A DNA stretch of 64,000 nt from Climacteris rufus. Taxonomy: Eukaryota; Chordata; Aves; Passeriformes; Climacteridae. The first letter of the stretch is position 1; each line of letters starts with the position of its first letter. Where the stretch lies: assembly GCA_013398175.1 (NCBI GenBank), contig VZRZ01007305.1:569823-633822 (forward strand), in the 5' to 3' direction. The position numbers and the translations under genes are program-made. Positions 25,550 through 37,225 of this stretch are shown here, piece by piece. The notes under the pieces are model-generated. The model did no database searches. It saw only the letters and a program-made list of their open reading frames with translations, and was not told the DNA's origin.

Positions 25550-26276
25550 GTAAAGGCAAAATAATAAGCCCCGCTCTCTCCTCGCTTTCTCCTGTTTGCA
25601 TCTGCTTGGATTTTTCCGAGTGCTGGAGCAGACCTCCCACGTTCCCTTCGGTGAACTGCGCTCACAGCTGTTGTGAGCACACTTCCACATCTCTGCATCT
25701 CTGATGTGCAGAGATGAATCCCGTGTTTCTGGCACGGCCACCCCGCCCCATCCCTCTCTCTTCCTCCGTGGTACCCGGGAAGCTGCAGCCGATGCTCCTC
25801 GCTTGCCGGGCGTGCAGCGAGCAAGGGCTGCCTCGGTCCGTCTGCGCTGGTTTGGTTGGTAATGTTCACCATGTCTGCTGGTTTGGAGAAACACGGGAGG
25901 GGTGTCGGGGAATTCCTTGAGCCTTGTTATCCCTACAGTAACTATAGACTTTGGCAGGAATGCGGGTGATTAATGTCAGGTCCGTGGGCTCAGCCCGAGC
26001 GGCAGCGGCTCTGCGCTGGGTGTCTGGGAGACAGCAGCGTCCCCTGCTCCGCTCCTTCACCAAACCCTGCGAATTCAGCTCGCCTAAGTAAACACCACCG
26101 AGCTGCTAATCACACGCTCTGAAACAAAACAGCACTTCAGTCCGGGATCTGGGCAAGATCAGCCTTCCCTCCCTCCCTCCTTCCCTCCCCTNGCCGTGCC
26201 CCCGGGCCGCTCCCACCGCCGCCCCGCTCCCGGGCACCGCCGCCCCGGCCGCAAAAAGTTGTGCGGAGCGCCGAGG
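25550..26276 (+). promoter_or_regulatory. SPON1: CpG-rich promoter and 5' UTR region of SPON1
   Basis: GC and CpG content rise sharply from about 25,560 and peak just before the start codon, against an AT-rich background on both sides. The segment ends in a C-rich block (about 26191-26270) typical of a TATA-less CpG-island promoter. A pyrimidine tract of CCCT repeats lies at 26163-26191, followed by one undetermined base at 26192. A forkhead-like GTAAACA core is at 26088-26094. The transcription start site cannot be fixed from sequence, so the boundary between promoter and 5' UTR is open. Confidence 0.7.
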
Positions 26277-26499
26277 ATGGGAGCGCATCTGCAGCCGCTG
26301 GCCCTGCGGCTCCTGGCGCTGACTTTCCCCTTGGTGGCGAAGGGTTTTTCTGATGAAACCTTGGAGAAAGCCGCGAAATCCGAGGGATATTGCAGTCGGA
26401 TCCTGCGAGCCCAAGGCACCCGGAGGGAAGGGTACAATGAATTCAGCCTCAGAGTGGAGGGCGATCCGGAATTTTACAAGCCTGGGAACAGTTACCGGG
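26277..26499 (+). CDS. SPON1: SPON1 exon 1: signal peptide and start of Reelin domain
   Basis: F-spondin is a secreted extracellular-matrix protein with roles in axon guidance and cell adhesion. The first exon codes for 74 full residues plus one base. The start is the ATG at 26277: A at -3 and G at +4 make a strong context, and the protein then matches the family. Residues 1-23 form a signal peptide with a hydrophobic core rich in Leu and Ala. The mature chain begins near FSDETLEK, followed by the conserved SEGYCSRILRAQGTRREGY and FSLRVEGDPEFYKPG. These are hallmarks of the F-spondin Reelin domain, and Cys39 is one of its disulfide cysteines. The exon ends on a GTAAGT donor at 26500, leaving a phase-1 junction; the interrupted codon is completed by TG of exon 2 to give Val75. 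The signal peptide is the least conserved part. Confidence 0.97.
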
Positions 26500-29400
26500 G
26501 TAAGTTGGACATCCTCTACATCCAACGCTAACCATAATGGCCAGGATAAGTCGCTCTGAAACTGTAAGGTGTCTCTGCCTGTCATCTCTGGATCCCTCTT
26601 GGCGTGTGTGTGTGTAAGTGTGTGGGCTAAGACAGGGTAATATACTCCCACGCATTACTTTATTGGGGATGCTTTCATGACAAGTGAGAGGGAGTTGGGT
26701 TTCAGTGTATCACTTTACTCCCAAACATTCCTCATTAAGAGGAATTTCCTTTCTTCTGTGAATCCTCTCTACCGGCTCAGCGCTAGCACAAGATCACAAG
26801 TTGCAGTGACACAAACCACGCTCTTCCCCCGTTTACCCACTTCTGTGGGATTTCTTCCCGTCCCTTTAAATATAACACAGTGCATGGGAGAAGCTTTAAC
26901 ATTCAGCAGGGAGGAAACTCGGAGCTAATTGTTCCTGCCCTGAAATATGAATGTTAATATAATGAGTTAGCATATGGGCAAACATGATGCAGCACACTGC
27001 CAACTTCCCACATTTTCCACTTACGTTTATCTCACCCCTTTTCTTTCTGGGTAAATGAACAGATGGTTCAAACAGGAAAGAGGCAGAGACAGTGCTAATG
27101 ACCACTGTAAATAGGAGATTGAGGCACCCGTTCTTCCCTGAGCATGCCACATACAATCCTTGACATTTACTTCCAAAGCACATTTGGGTGCATTTTTCTA
27201 ATTAGTAGGCAAAGACAGGTTTTTGGTCACTCTTCCTGCCTCACAATATAATGCCTTCAGAAAGAAACCTTCTTGGAATATACAGTTAACCTTGTATTTT
27301 AAAAGCACTCTAAAAAGAATTAGGACATTTTTAGGTACGATAACTAACATACTTTGTAGGTATCACTTTTGAAAAAAAAAAATTGGGAGACTCTTCTAAG
27401 TTTACATTCTGACCTTTCTTAGATTCAGGGTAAAGAGCAATGCTTTCCAGTTGCATGAACATGAGAATCTGAGTATAGATAGGGAGAAAAAAGTGTGCAT
27501 GTAGCCTAATCATTGTGGTTTTTCAAAGGTTGAAAACTACAGCTGCAGTAGTGATTTACCTGTTATGAGCATCAATTTATAACTTTGCATGACTTGGATT
27601 TGCGCTTTTCTTTCTCAAAATCTGTTTTATTTCAATGTGGTGTGAGGAAATGCACATTTCCCACAATCTTGTTAGCTGTTCCAGACATTAAGATTAGTAC
27701 CCTGAGTCTGAAAGATTTCATGTTGCACTGTCAGTTTGATGCATCTACTAAGCAGGATAAAGATGTGTTGAGTTCTTTGATAGTGACAAATGTGAACGTT
27801 CTTTGAAAGTTTTGGAATTCACTTCTGTAATAATGTTATTGGACATTTTCAGTCATCTGCCAAAGAAGTTTCTATTGCATAGAAATGTAAGAAGAAAGAA
27901 ACTCCCAGATGAATTAGCAGAACCAATTTTCTGGACATATTAGGTCTTGCCATTAGCAACTCAATTAATAAAATCACATTAGGCTATTATAGCTTCTTGG
28001 AAGTGAGAAAATTACAGCTAATAGTAAAAATCTAAAATGTAGAACAAAATATGTGCCTATGTTTCTGATACTTAGGACTGAAGTAGTCAGGTGGCACAGT
28101 AGCTTATGTAGAGGCTTCTTTAAGGACCCTTCCTGAATGGTTGGAAGAGCACAAGTAAATGTTGCTGCAACATGTGTTTTATCTACAGCAGTAGTTAAAA
28201 CTAACAACATTCAGAAAACTTTGAACCTCATTTTCAAAGGCTCTTCTGCAGTCCAGCTGGAACTTTATTCCTGTTTTATACAAAGGACAGAAAATCCAAC
28301 TAATTATTTTTTAAAAAGAGATATTATGACAGGTCTGTGGGGGTTTAGTTGTTTGTTTGTTTATCTGCAAATTACTGTGTATACAATATGGCACAAGACT
28401 TGCACAACCTCCTAAGCACTGAAGCCAAATATTCCTGTTTCCATGGCCCCTGCTTGGTTTACTGCAATCTGGATCCCTGGCACATTCCCTACTGGGCTCT
28501 TGCAATAAAGTGGTATTTTCAAGGTGGATAACACAGGAATTAACTGTACATGCAAATGTCCTCCACAAAACTGACAGTGTAGGGGTATCCATTTATCTTT
28601 ATGACATGAGCTGATGTGACACCAGACTCTCAAGCTGCAATGACTGGAGGAAATACCTCAGCACTCTTGCAGTGTGAGAATCATGAGACCACATTTCACA
28701 GCTGCTATTTGTCTTGGGGAAGTTTTTATGGCTCTCCTGCAGTTATTCACCTTTAGATCAATCAGAATCTACTTAGCCTAAGGGGAAACCCTGGGTGGAT
28801 CTGTGTGTATGGATCAGGGAAGCCTTGGTTTTCCACCTTTGGAGCTGTGATAGAAAACAGTGGCCCTGAGCACTGAAATATCTTCTCTGAGTGGGTATTC
28901 ACCTCCTCTGTGTGCAGACACTGACAGCAGTAAAAAAGGGCACATTCTCCCGTCTCAGACAATTAAAACTGAGGTAACAGCAGAGCTGAAGAGCCATCCT
29001 CCTTTGCTCCCTCACGCCTAACAAAGCAGCGGTGGCTGTGGTCTTTGTGGTGTCCCACATGGCAGGGGGCATGACTGAATTCTGACATCTTCTTTGGGAC
29101 TTCTGCTGCTGTAGCCTGCAAGTGGCCTCTACCTGCCACCTGTATTTCAGGCTGGGATGATGTTGCCTCTCCCCTTGTGAAACAGGCAGCCAAATGCATG
29201 TGATGGGCAGGTCTTCCTGTAGGACTAGGTTTGTAGGCACACCATCCTAGGGTTGTGGTCCTCTCCTATCTGCTGGTTTCCTTCAGCCTTGATGCAGCTG
29301 CACTTGCCTCCACTGAAGGTCAGAGTTCTTATTGCATTCAGAGGCACAAATGAGCCTGAAGTTTGGATGGTGTTACAGGGTAATGATCCTTGAAAACACT

Positions 29401-30559
29401 CAGTCCTGGCTTTATTGATTTTAGAGTTAGATTAATGATTGCACGAGATTTCCATGAAAAAAATGAGTTAAGTTTCATGCTATTAAAATGTAAATAAAAT
29501 TGCTTCTACAAAAAGGCAGTAGTGTGTCCACTTGATAATGTGCAGTAGACATTCTTTCCACCATGATATGAAATTGTTATTGTGAAGAAGAAAAGGAGGC
29601 TTGAACGCGTTATAATCCTTAGATATACCTTCTATGTGGATGCTGTTTCTGGTTTGAATGGAATTTCCACTTGTAGGTCAGTTCACTTTCTCAGTTTTGA
29701 GGAAAGTCTCATTTAATGTGTCATGCTCCATCACGTTGGTTCAGAAACTTCTCTTCTAAGGAATGTTGAGTCTTTTTCTTTTCATTTCTTTCTTGCCCCC
29801 AAAATGCAAACACTTTGCAAACAGGCTCACATTCTGCAACTGTATTAGCCATTCCCATGTTTCACAAAATATGGATAAAAGTGTATAACATGGAATGTGT
29901 ATTTGTTGGTACTTGTGCAAGGTACAGCACAGGATGTGCAGTAGTGTAGGATGTGAAAAATCAGATTTCCTGCCTGAAACCAAAAGAGCAATTGCTTTGA
30001 TCACCCCACTTTTAGCTTGGGACACTGGGGGAAGAGGAACATGTTGAAGGTGTGTGCCAAAGTGCAACTTGTAAAGTAATTAGAAGTTTGCTGGAGGGCT
30101 GGAAGCAGACAAAAATAACTGCTGATAACAAAAATAACAAAAAATAACTCATGTAATCTTCCCTTTAAAGTAAAATCCTTAACTTTGAGGTTTGCACTGA
30201 GATTCAGCTGATCTTTGCAGGAAGTTCATATTGTTTAGTGGTCGTTAATTGGTGTGAGTGCAGTGTGAGCAGGACTCAACTGTTGTTTAAAATGGCAGAG
30301 TTTAGCCCGAGAACTCTCAGCTCTTATGCAACAAAGAGCCACTCTCTTGTGAAAACCAGATGTGGTCTGACAGCTTCCCAGTGCTGCCCGTGCAGTGAGA
30401 GCCTCCTCTGTGCTGAAACAGCCAGCCCAGAGCCAGAGACTGCAGAACCATCACCAGGACAAGGCTCTGCCTTGGGGAGTGCTTGGTATAAACCCTGTGG
30501 TGTCATCTGGGCGCACGGATAGTTCAGATATGACAGAAACCTTTTCAGCTCAGGTGTTA

Positions 30560-30880
30560 ACCTGTGTTCTGGCCTAACCCGGGGTGCCAAAGCACACATC
30601 CCTCTTGGTATCCTTGAGCTGAGGTTGCACAGCCACTGAGCCCACCCTGCTCCTGCGGGTCCCTGCCTTCCTGGCCCCCCACTCGTGTCCGTGTGTCCCC
30701 AGCGCTGGCACAAGCGCTCCGGGGGCCGCCCAGAGCAGCCGCCCAGGGATGGACCCAGCTGAACTCTCCGCCTGGCCTTGGTTTGTTTGACTTTTCAGCT
30801 GGATGTGTTCCCCAGTCCAGCTGAGAGCACAGCTGCCTGCATGTGGCTGTGTGAGCAGGGGCTGGGGCAGGGCAGGATCA
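30560..30880. promoter_or_regulatory. GC-rich, CpG-containing patch in intron 1
   Basis: About 320 bases clearly richer in G and C than the rest of the intron, with several CpG dinucleotides clustered at about 30700-30770. It could be an intronic enhancer, an alternative promoter, or just a GC-rich repeat remnant. No conserved coding motif is seen. The poly-T tract and gap at about 30981 lie shortly downstream. Confidence 0.25.
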
Positions 30881-31000
30881 CTGCGGATTGATGCTGGGTT
30901 CAAATGTCTGCAACCACAGCATGAGTATTGCTAACCCCAGGCATTCAAAAATTATGAGTCAGGCTTTGGAATTACCTTCCTTTTTTTTTTTTTTTTTTTT

Positions 31001-31051
31001 NNNNNNNNNNNNNNNNNNNNNNNNNNNNNNNNNNNNNNNNNNNNNNNNNNN
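31001..31051. other. Assembly gap (51 N)
   Basis: A run of N flanked by a poly-T tract on the left (30981-31000) and T-rich sequence on the right. It looks like a failure to read through a homopolymer. Confidence 0.99.
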
Positions 31052-32388
31052 TTTTGTCTTTTTTTTTCTGATATTTCTGTAACATTTCAGATCTTCTCTG
31101 TTTTATAGGTAGGTGTTCAGAATTTTGAAAACTGATTTGATCTGTGAATTTGTGAGGAAAATGAAAGCTGTTGAGTCAGTTCACAGCTGGATTCTCTGTT
31201 TGCTTTCATACATATTTAAGCATTTCTGGTGTAACCTTTTACTCATAGTGATTCAGAGTTTTTAATTGCATAGGATATGGAAAAATTTGTTGCATGTAAA
31301 AGACTTTTATGGCAGTTAATTTCTAAGAATCAGTGTTCAAGCAAGAGTAATGTGTTCTTCCTTGTTGAGTTCAGCAGTGTGCTGTTCTCAGTTATTGCAA
31401 CTGAGAAGCTGCCTGTAGGTTTCATTTATATAGAACTGCAGAAGTTTGCAAAATTGCACTAATCATACTAATTATTGGGCAGAAAATTAATTAATGAATC
31501 GGAGCAATAGTAAAGTAAGTGGAAATTCTAATGACATTATACTGCTACTCAGTTTCTGTATCTAATATGTGAAATTTTCTTTCTCCCCTGAAATTGTGAT
31601 GTTTAACCTCATAATAAGGTTTCATGGAATGAAAAGTGTGTTGAAAATCTTGAGAGTTGGAGGGCTTGCTCTTATGCCAATCATTACCCCAGATTTATAC
31701 AGATGTTTGCAAGTTTGTAGGTCTAAACATGGCACTTTCACAAAAGGTTAAAAATTGAAACAAATCTCTCTGATCCTTTTCTTCCCCATACAGTCAAAAA
31801 AGTTCTATATTTGTACAAACACCATGGTTTTTAGACCCAAATACAGATGGATCATGCTAGAAATTGTCAAATAGCCTATTTTATATTTTTTCCACCACTG
31901 AATTTCTAGATCAAAGAGCTCTCCATACGTTCCAAATGAACTCTGGGCACATTTTTGAATCCATATCTTTTAAGGGCAATGCATAATTTTTAGCAATATG
32001 ATTCAATCCCTCATGGCTTATTTGTGTGAGAGGAAGTCTCTTGTGAATACTCTTCTATGGAGCAGCATTGGTAGTTTTAGTTTGCTCATGAAAACTGTGG
32101 GTGGTCTTCGGTTTTTATTGTGCCTCAGGGCTGGCGAGTGTGGCAATATGTACTATGAGCAACACTGTCTGCATTAAAGTAAAAGCTACTTAAAAGCATT
32201 AAGAATTAAATTTTCTGTCTCTTTTGGTTTAATTCAGGAAGATTTTTTCCCTAAAATTTACTCCTCTTTCAGGAAAGGATTTGCATAAGTTTTTGGATAG
32301 GCTTTGGCAGTTTCAAAAGTTCTGCCTCAAAGTTCTTCCTCATTCTGTCTTTCTGATAGGGTTCAGAACAAGCAGTCTCATCTGATGA

Positions 32389-32520
32389 CCCTGAGATTAA
32401 CTCAGTTGGTTAGAGCCTGGTGCTAAAAATGTGGATTCCCTGTAGGAGCCATTCACTTAAAAGCTGGACTTGATGATCCTTGTTGGTCCCTTCCAACTCA
32501 GAATATTTTGTGATTCTATG
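32389..32520 (+). mobile_element. TguSINE1-like SINE, copy 2, with internal deletion
   Basis: The box A region is well preserved (TTAACTCAGTTGGTTAGAGC, 32398-32417) and is followed by TGGTGCTAAAAATG, the anticodon-arm region. The box B segment is missing or unrecognisable, and the sequence jumps to GGAGCCATTCACTTAAAAGC. The CR1-like tail is good: GGACTTGATGATCCTTGTTGG, CCCTTCCAACTCAGAATA and a TTCTATG end. It lies in SPON1 intron 1 in the sense direction. Confidence 0.85.
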
Positions 32521-33030
32521 AACTCAAGTGTTGCTGGGTGGTGCTTGGGTGCTGATAATGGCAAACAGAAACATCATGCAAAGGTATCTTTCCCTGGCAT
32601 AAAATGAGAGGCTGAATCCTGATGCTGAGCATTGATAAAGTCAGATTAGTCAGCATTACATTATCTGTTCTCTGCTGGTGGATCCAACACTGCCTTCCTG
32701 GTCAGGACAGGTGTGTGGAGGGGGGTGTTTGCTGATGTGTGAGATTGGTTTGGCAATCAGAGCTGGAAGCATAATCTTTAGAGGTCAGCTTTAACCATAA
32801 GTTTAACTTCATGTCCTGTTTTGCCCTGAGGATGAAGTGGAGGAAGAATATGTTGAGATCCACCATTTCCACCAGCTGGAGTGCTGTGTTGAGTGTAGCT
32901 GAGCTGGAGCAGGCAATGTGGTCATCTGGCATTACAGACAGAGACTTCCTATGTCCCAAAATGCCTTGTCTGTGCTCAGAGCAGGACAAAAGTTGAAGAA
33001 AAATATGTAGGGAATGCTCACTCACATTTA

Positions 33031-33085
33031 ACCCCCCCTCCCCAACAAACAAACAAACAAACAAAACCCTCAAAAAAACCCCCAC
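33031..33085. repeat. C-run plus (CAAA)n low complexity
   Basis: A C-rich run followed by about five CAAA/AAAC units and then A- and C-runs, ending about 340 bases before exon 2. Confidence 0.8.
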
Positions 33086-33426
33086 AAAGGTGGAAAACCC
33101 CTAACACCTGTGTCCCCACCCCCAACCCACCAAAAAAGTAACCCTCCTGTAGATCTGAGCAGATTATCAATCTCCTTTGAAAAAGAAAGTGGAGGTAAAA
33201 AAAAAAAGCCGAAGTATTTCACATCATGCCAGAGTTTTCCAGTTTATGTGGAAACTTGGACTGAACATTTTGTATTCTGGCTGGCTTGGCTCCATGTTGT
33301 TAGTGCTCCAGCTGTAGTTAATGCCAACTTAGAACACACACCTTCCAAGCTGTGAAGTGAAAGTTAAGAGGCTGATTTCACAATTAATGTTACGTTTTCC
33401 TTATTTCTCTGTTCATCTTATCTCAG

Positions 33427-33533
33427 TGACCCTTTCTGCTGCCACCCCTGCCTACTTTCGAGGGTTCACCTTGATCGCCCTGAAGGAAGGAAAGGAAGGT
33501 GACAAAGAGGAAGACCATGCAGGAACTTTCCAG
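33427..33533 (+). CDS. SPON1: SPON1 exon 2: Reelin domain continued
   Basis: A 107-base exon. The first two bases (TG) complete the split Val75 codon begun by the last G of exon 1, then 35 codons follow, residues 76-110. The protein carries the conserved F-spondin Reelin-domain stretches TLSAA, YFRGFTLIAL and the acidic GDKEEDHAGTFQ. The acceptor is a strong pyrimidine tract ending TCTCAG at 33426. The donor is CAG|GTGGGA at 33534, leaving a phase-0 junction. Compared with the mammalian protein as I remember it, differences are conservative and cluster around the lysine- and glutamate-rich segment. The reading frame fits exons 1 and 3 without any shift. Confidence 0.97.
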
Positions 33534-36268
33534 GTGGGAGACCTTCCCCTGACCTACCCCTCTTGGAGTCCTCCTTACTGTTTGCTTGGCTTAAAGGGAG
33601 ATTTATATGCACAGCAGAATGAATACTATGTTTAAGTAAGCATAAATATTTTGTGGACGTTGACATGAGGACAACATCACGTGTTTTATATTCCATGACA
33701 CCTTTTCAAGGAATCAAGAGTCGTGTACCTTCAGCTTGCATTCCCACAGTCTTATTACAAATGAGCATCAGTTATTTGAACTAGAGCCTAGGACCCCTGA
33801 AATTGTCATCCAAAAGGAATGTCAAGACTGTTCCATTCACCTTTTGGGTTTTGTGTTATTTTGCCTAGATATTTTTGTCCACTGAGATGTAGAACATGAC
33901 TCTGAGAAGTGTTTACTATGGCTGTAATGACTGTTTTATCATTCATAAATTAGATTCTGCTGTTTTATTTATGCTCAGTAGTACTTTACTTAATGAACAC
34001 ATTCAGTGGGATGAAATGTTTATTATTAAAAGGATTAGAATCCAGAGTGATGATTCACAAAATGATAATTTTAGTCCAAGATCACATTTCATGAAGGGAA
34101 TTCTGGAAATAGAGTCTATATATATCATATTTATGAAAGAAGGTAGAAATGATGTATGTAGTTTTGACTCTCACATGAGGTGTTTGCTGTTTGACTTTGC
34201 AGGCTTATGAATAGTGTTGAATGATATTGATTATAATTTACAGGATGTGTGATAATATTGATAGCAATTTTGATAATGATTTCTAGGTGGAAGATTTCAC
34301 TTGCCTCAGGTTTCAAGGTTTGCAAGGGAATTACTTAAAAGTTCCAATTTTGCTGCTCTGAAAGGAGACAGAAATCACCGTTTTCCTCTATTTCTTCTGT
34401 ATTTTTGTATACAACAAATATGACATGCAAACTCAACAAGGAATTGCCCTATTTTCCTATTGAGTTTCTTTAGAGGCCTCTGTCTGGTTTTTGTACATTT
34501 TGTAAAAAAATCTAGAATAACTGAGAACTTATTTGATGTTGGAATAACTCCATCTTCCTTAAAATGAAACAAGTTCCTATTTGGGAGAAATTTTTGGATT
34601 TCTAATATGGACTTTTAAATAAAGCTGGGGGTTTTTTTTAAGAATAGGATAGCTTTGAAGGATCAGCTACTGTAAAGAAGTAGAAATGGAGATGTTTCAT
34701 CTGTTTGAAAAGGAGTTTGTCACCATTCATTTCTTCATTTCAGCTGTTTATGTCTCTTTGGCTGTGGCTAATGGGAAAAATTCAGCCTGAATTTTGCCTT
34801 TATGTCTAATTTGCAGTGAGAAGCTCACTGAGCTTTGCCAAAGTACAGAGGAATTTCAAAATTAGCAGAGTGGGAAGCAAATGGAAATTCTATATAGATG
34901 AAAAAATAAAGCCCAATGGATCTCAGTTGAGGGGAGGTTGTTAAATGACCTTTATTGTATGGATTGCAATCTAAACTCAGTATTCTCTTTGGCAGGTGGG
35001 AGTTTCCAAGTTTATGCATAAGTAAATTTGTATATCTGTGACACAAACAGAACTCACCATGCTCATCCCATATTAGCACAATTATCTGAAGTTTATTCAG
35101 TCTGCCTGTTCTGCCTCTGTGGATACAGATGTAAGATTCTTATTTAAGTATCTAAAGGGTGCTTGCAGTGGTAAATACAGATGTCCTTTGTATCATGGCT
35201 GGGTAGTAGCAACCAGAAGAAAAAAAGATGTTTATTTCAAGGGTTTGCACTGTGTTTTTATTGTAAAGTGAAGATGCTACGGGTGGCTAAACAGCTGTGC
35301 AGAGTAAGAAAAAGCTGTGTGTACAGTAACTTGAATGCCACTTGCAGTTTTATTTTCTGTGTGTTCAGATGGAGCATATGTTATTCAACGAGTTACACAG
35401 TGGAACAGACCTTGGTGAAAATTCCTTAATAGTGACAGGAGACTAAATGCTGCTTTTCGACTGCAGGCATAAGCCACTGCCTTCATGAGGAGAGTTATAT
35501 GCTGTTCAAATAATAGTCAAAACCAAGCACTGCATGAAGCAAGCGCTTAATTCAGATTAGATAATTTTCCAGCGTAACCAGGATAGAATGAAATGGAAGT
35601 TGACCAAATAAGACTTTCCTTCCATGACTGAGAGACTGGAAACCATCTGATTTGCAGTTCTGTGAGTGCCACTTTCCAATTGTGAAGTGTGAGTTACATC
35701 ATCTTTCATGGAGAAAACCTGAACCCCCTCTGTGCTCAGGGCCAGATCCCACTGTTTTGCACAGCTATTGAGTGTTAGGCTGACCAGCAGGGGTAGTACC
35801 TCAAAACACCGTAAAGGAGCACATGCTGGACTAGCCAGGTGTTGAAGAAGGACTAACACCAAGTTTTTGACTTGGATGTGGTGCACTTAGGCTGGGAAAA
35901 CACTGTTTTCACGGCTCACAGTCCTGCTGGAGCGGGGCAGTGCTGCAGCCCATTTGGACGTGCAGTAAGCAGATGCTGTAACCTCCTCATGGCTCATTTA
36001 CTCTTGTTTGACTCTGCAAATCAACTGGTACAGTCAATCTTCATTAATCATCAAGCTGCAGGGTCGTGATTCGATAAATAGCACAGCTGGTAAAATTCTT
36101 GGTCAGACAGGTATTTTTTTCTGTACCCTTTACCTCTACTCTTGAGATCTTTAGAGAAATGTAGGTGGGACTCCACCTTCCTATATCTGTCTTCCTCTGA
36201 GACAAATGAGACTTTAAAGTCTGATTTTACTGTTGTTTCTTTATTTAATATAGCCAAACTTTCTTTTC

Positions 36269-36275
<7 letters not shown>

Positions 36276-36304
<29 letters not shown>
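36276..36304. repeat. Poly-T tract (29 bases)
   Basis: An uninterrupted T run preceded by a TTTTC-rich stretch. On the minus strand it could be the poly(A) end of a retrotransposed copy, but no element body is recognisable next to it. Confidence 0.9.
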
Positions 36305-37114
36305 GTCCTTGTAGTACACACAGGACACAATTCAACCTTAAAATAAACCACTTTGTCTCCCACAAACACATGTTAAATAGCTAAATTAAATATGACTGGG
36401 GAATCCAAGATGCCAAATTCAGTCACAGAACTTTGGGAACATAGTGATACAACTCTTACTTATGCCACTGGTAATTGTACGACTCAGGAGAGCAGTGAGG
36501 CACTCTGAAAGCTTTGGGTATCGTGTCCCATTGGCCTCTTTACACAAGCCATTTCCAGCTCTTGTCATGCAGACTGCTGATCTCTCTCTTTTGTAATGTT
36601 TAGCAACAGTCTGCAAATTGTTTTAAGGCAAATTAAATCCCAGGGCAACAATCAAGCACTGATTGGCTCTCGAAGGGCATCTATATAGGGCATTTTAATG
36701 AACATGTGTATGCACTGTAATAGATTTGGTCCGATTAATAATGTAGAATAACAGAAATTTGGTTCTGCACCTCATCTCATCTATCTTTCTTGTTGCCTGA
36801 GGAAAAATAAATATTCCAAGAAAATTTTTAGTGGGTGCTTTGTGAATCTGTTCAACAAGAAGAAGAAATTTATCTCTCCAAGTGTCCTGTTTAAACACTT
36901 CAAAAGATTATATTTTATAGAAAGTTTAAAGACAGCTTCATAGGGCTTTTACTAACATCTAAACTGAGTCTTCATCAATAGTGGTTAAATTGCTCTCTTA
37001 TGAGACTGTCTTTCTAAATTAAGAATTTTCTTGATACATTGTGAGGGAGGTGTTCTGAGGTTTCCTTAATTCCCCTTCCAATTCCACACATTCTTTACCT
37101 GTTCCTTATTAAAA

Positions 37115-37225
37115 TGTTCATATTTTCATTGTAGGCCATCTTCTTTCAACTTTGCTTTTTCAATCTGCTGTTCCTCAGAACTGAACACAGGAGTCAGTCT
37201 GCACCCTCAGCCTAAAATCATATAG
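37115..37225 (-). mobile_element. Old CR1 LINE fragment, antisense
   Basis: Reads like the antisense strand of the CR1 3' region. A CATTGTAGGCC segment corresponds to the usual CTTTGTGGCCC, and CTCAGAACTGAACACAGGAGT corresponds to the CTCCAGAGCTGGACACAGTA-type segment about 55 bases on. It is strongly diverged and its edges are uncertain. Confidence 0.5.

Larger units (their letters stand above)
26500..33426 (+). other. SPON1: SPON1 intron 1 (6,927 bp)
   Basis: Bounded by GTAAGT at 26500 and a pyrimidine-rich acceptor ending CTCAG at 33426. It contains a (GT)n-rich stretch near 26602-26622, a GC-rich patch at about 30560-30880, an assembly gap at 31001-31051, a SINE at 32389-32520 and a C-rich then (CAAA)n low-complexity stretch at about 33031-33085. 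No other exon is recognisable. Confidence 0.9.

Noticed and set aside
25516..25894. Two overlapping minus-strand frames of 118 and 124 codons near the SPON1 promoter
   Set aside because: They lie in CpG-rich DNA where stop codons are rare, overlap each other in different registers, and show arginine- and alanine-rich composition typical of GC-rich noise.
26106..26651. Minus-strand frame of 181 codons overlapping SPON1 exon 1
   Set aside because: It is the antisense shadow of a GC-rich coding exon and promoter, and it runs through the undetermined base at 26192.
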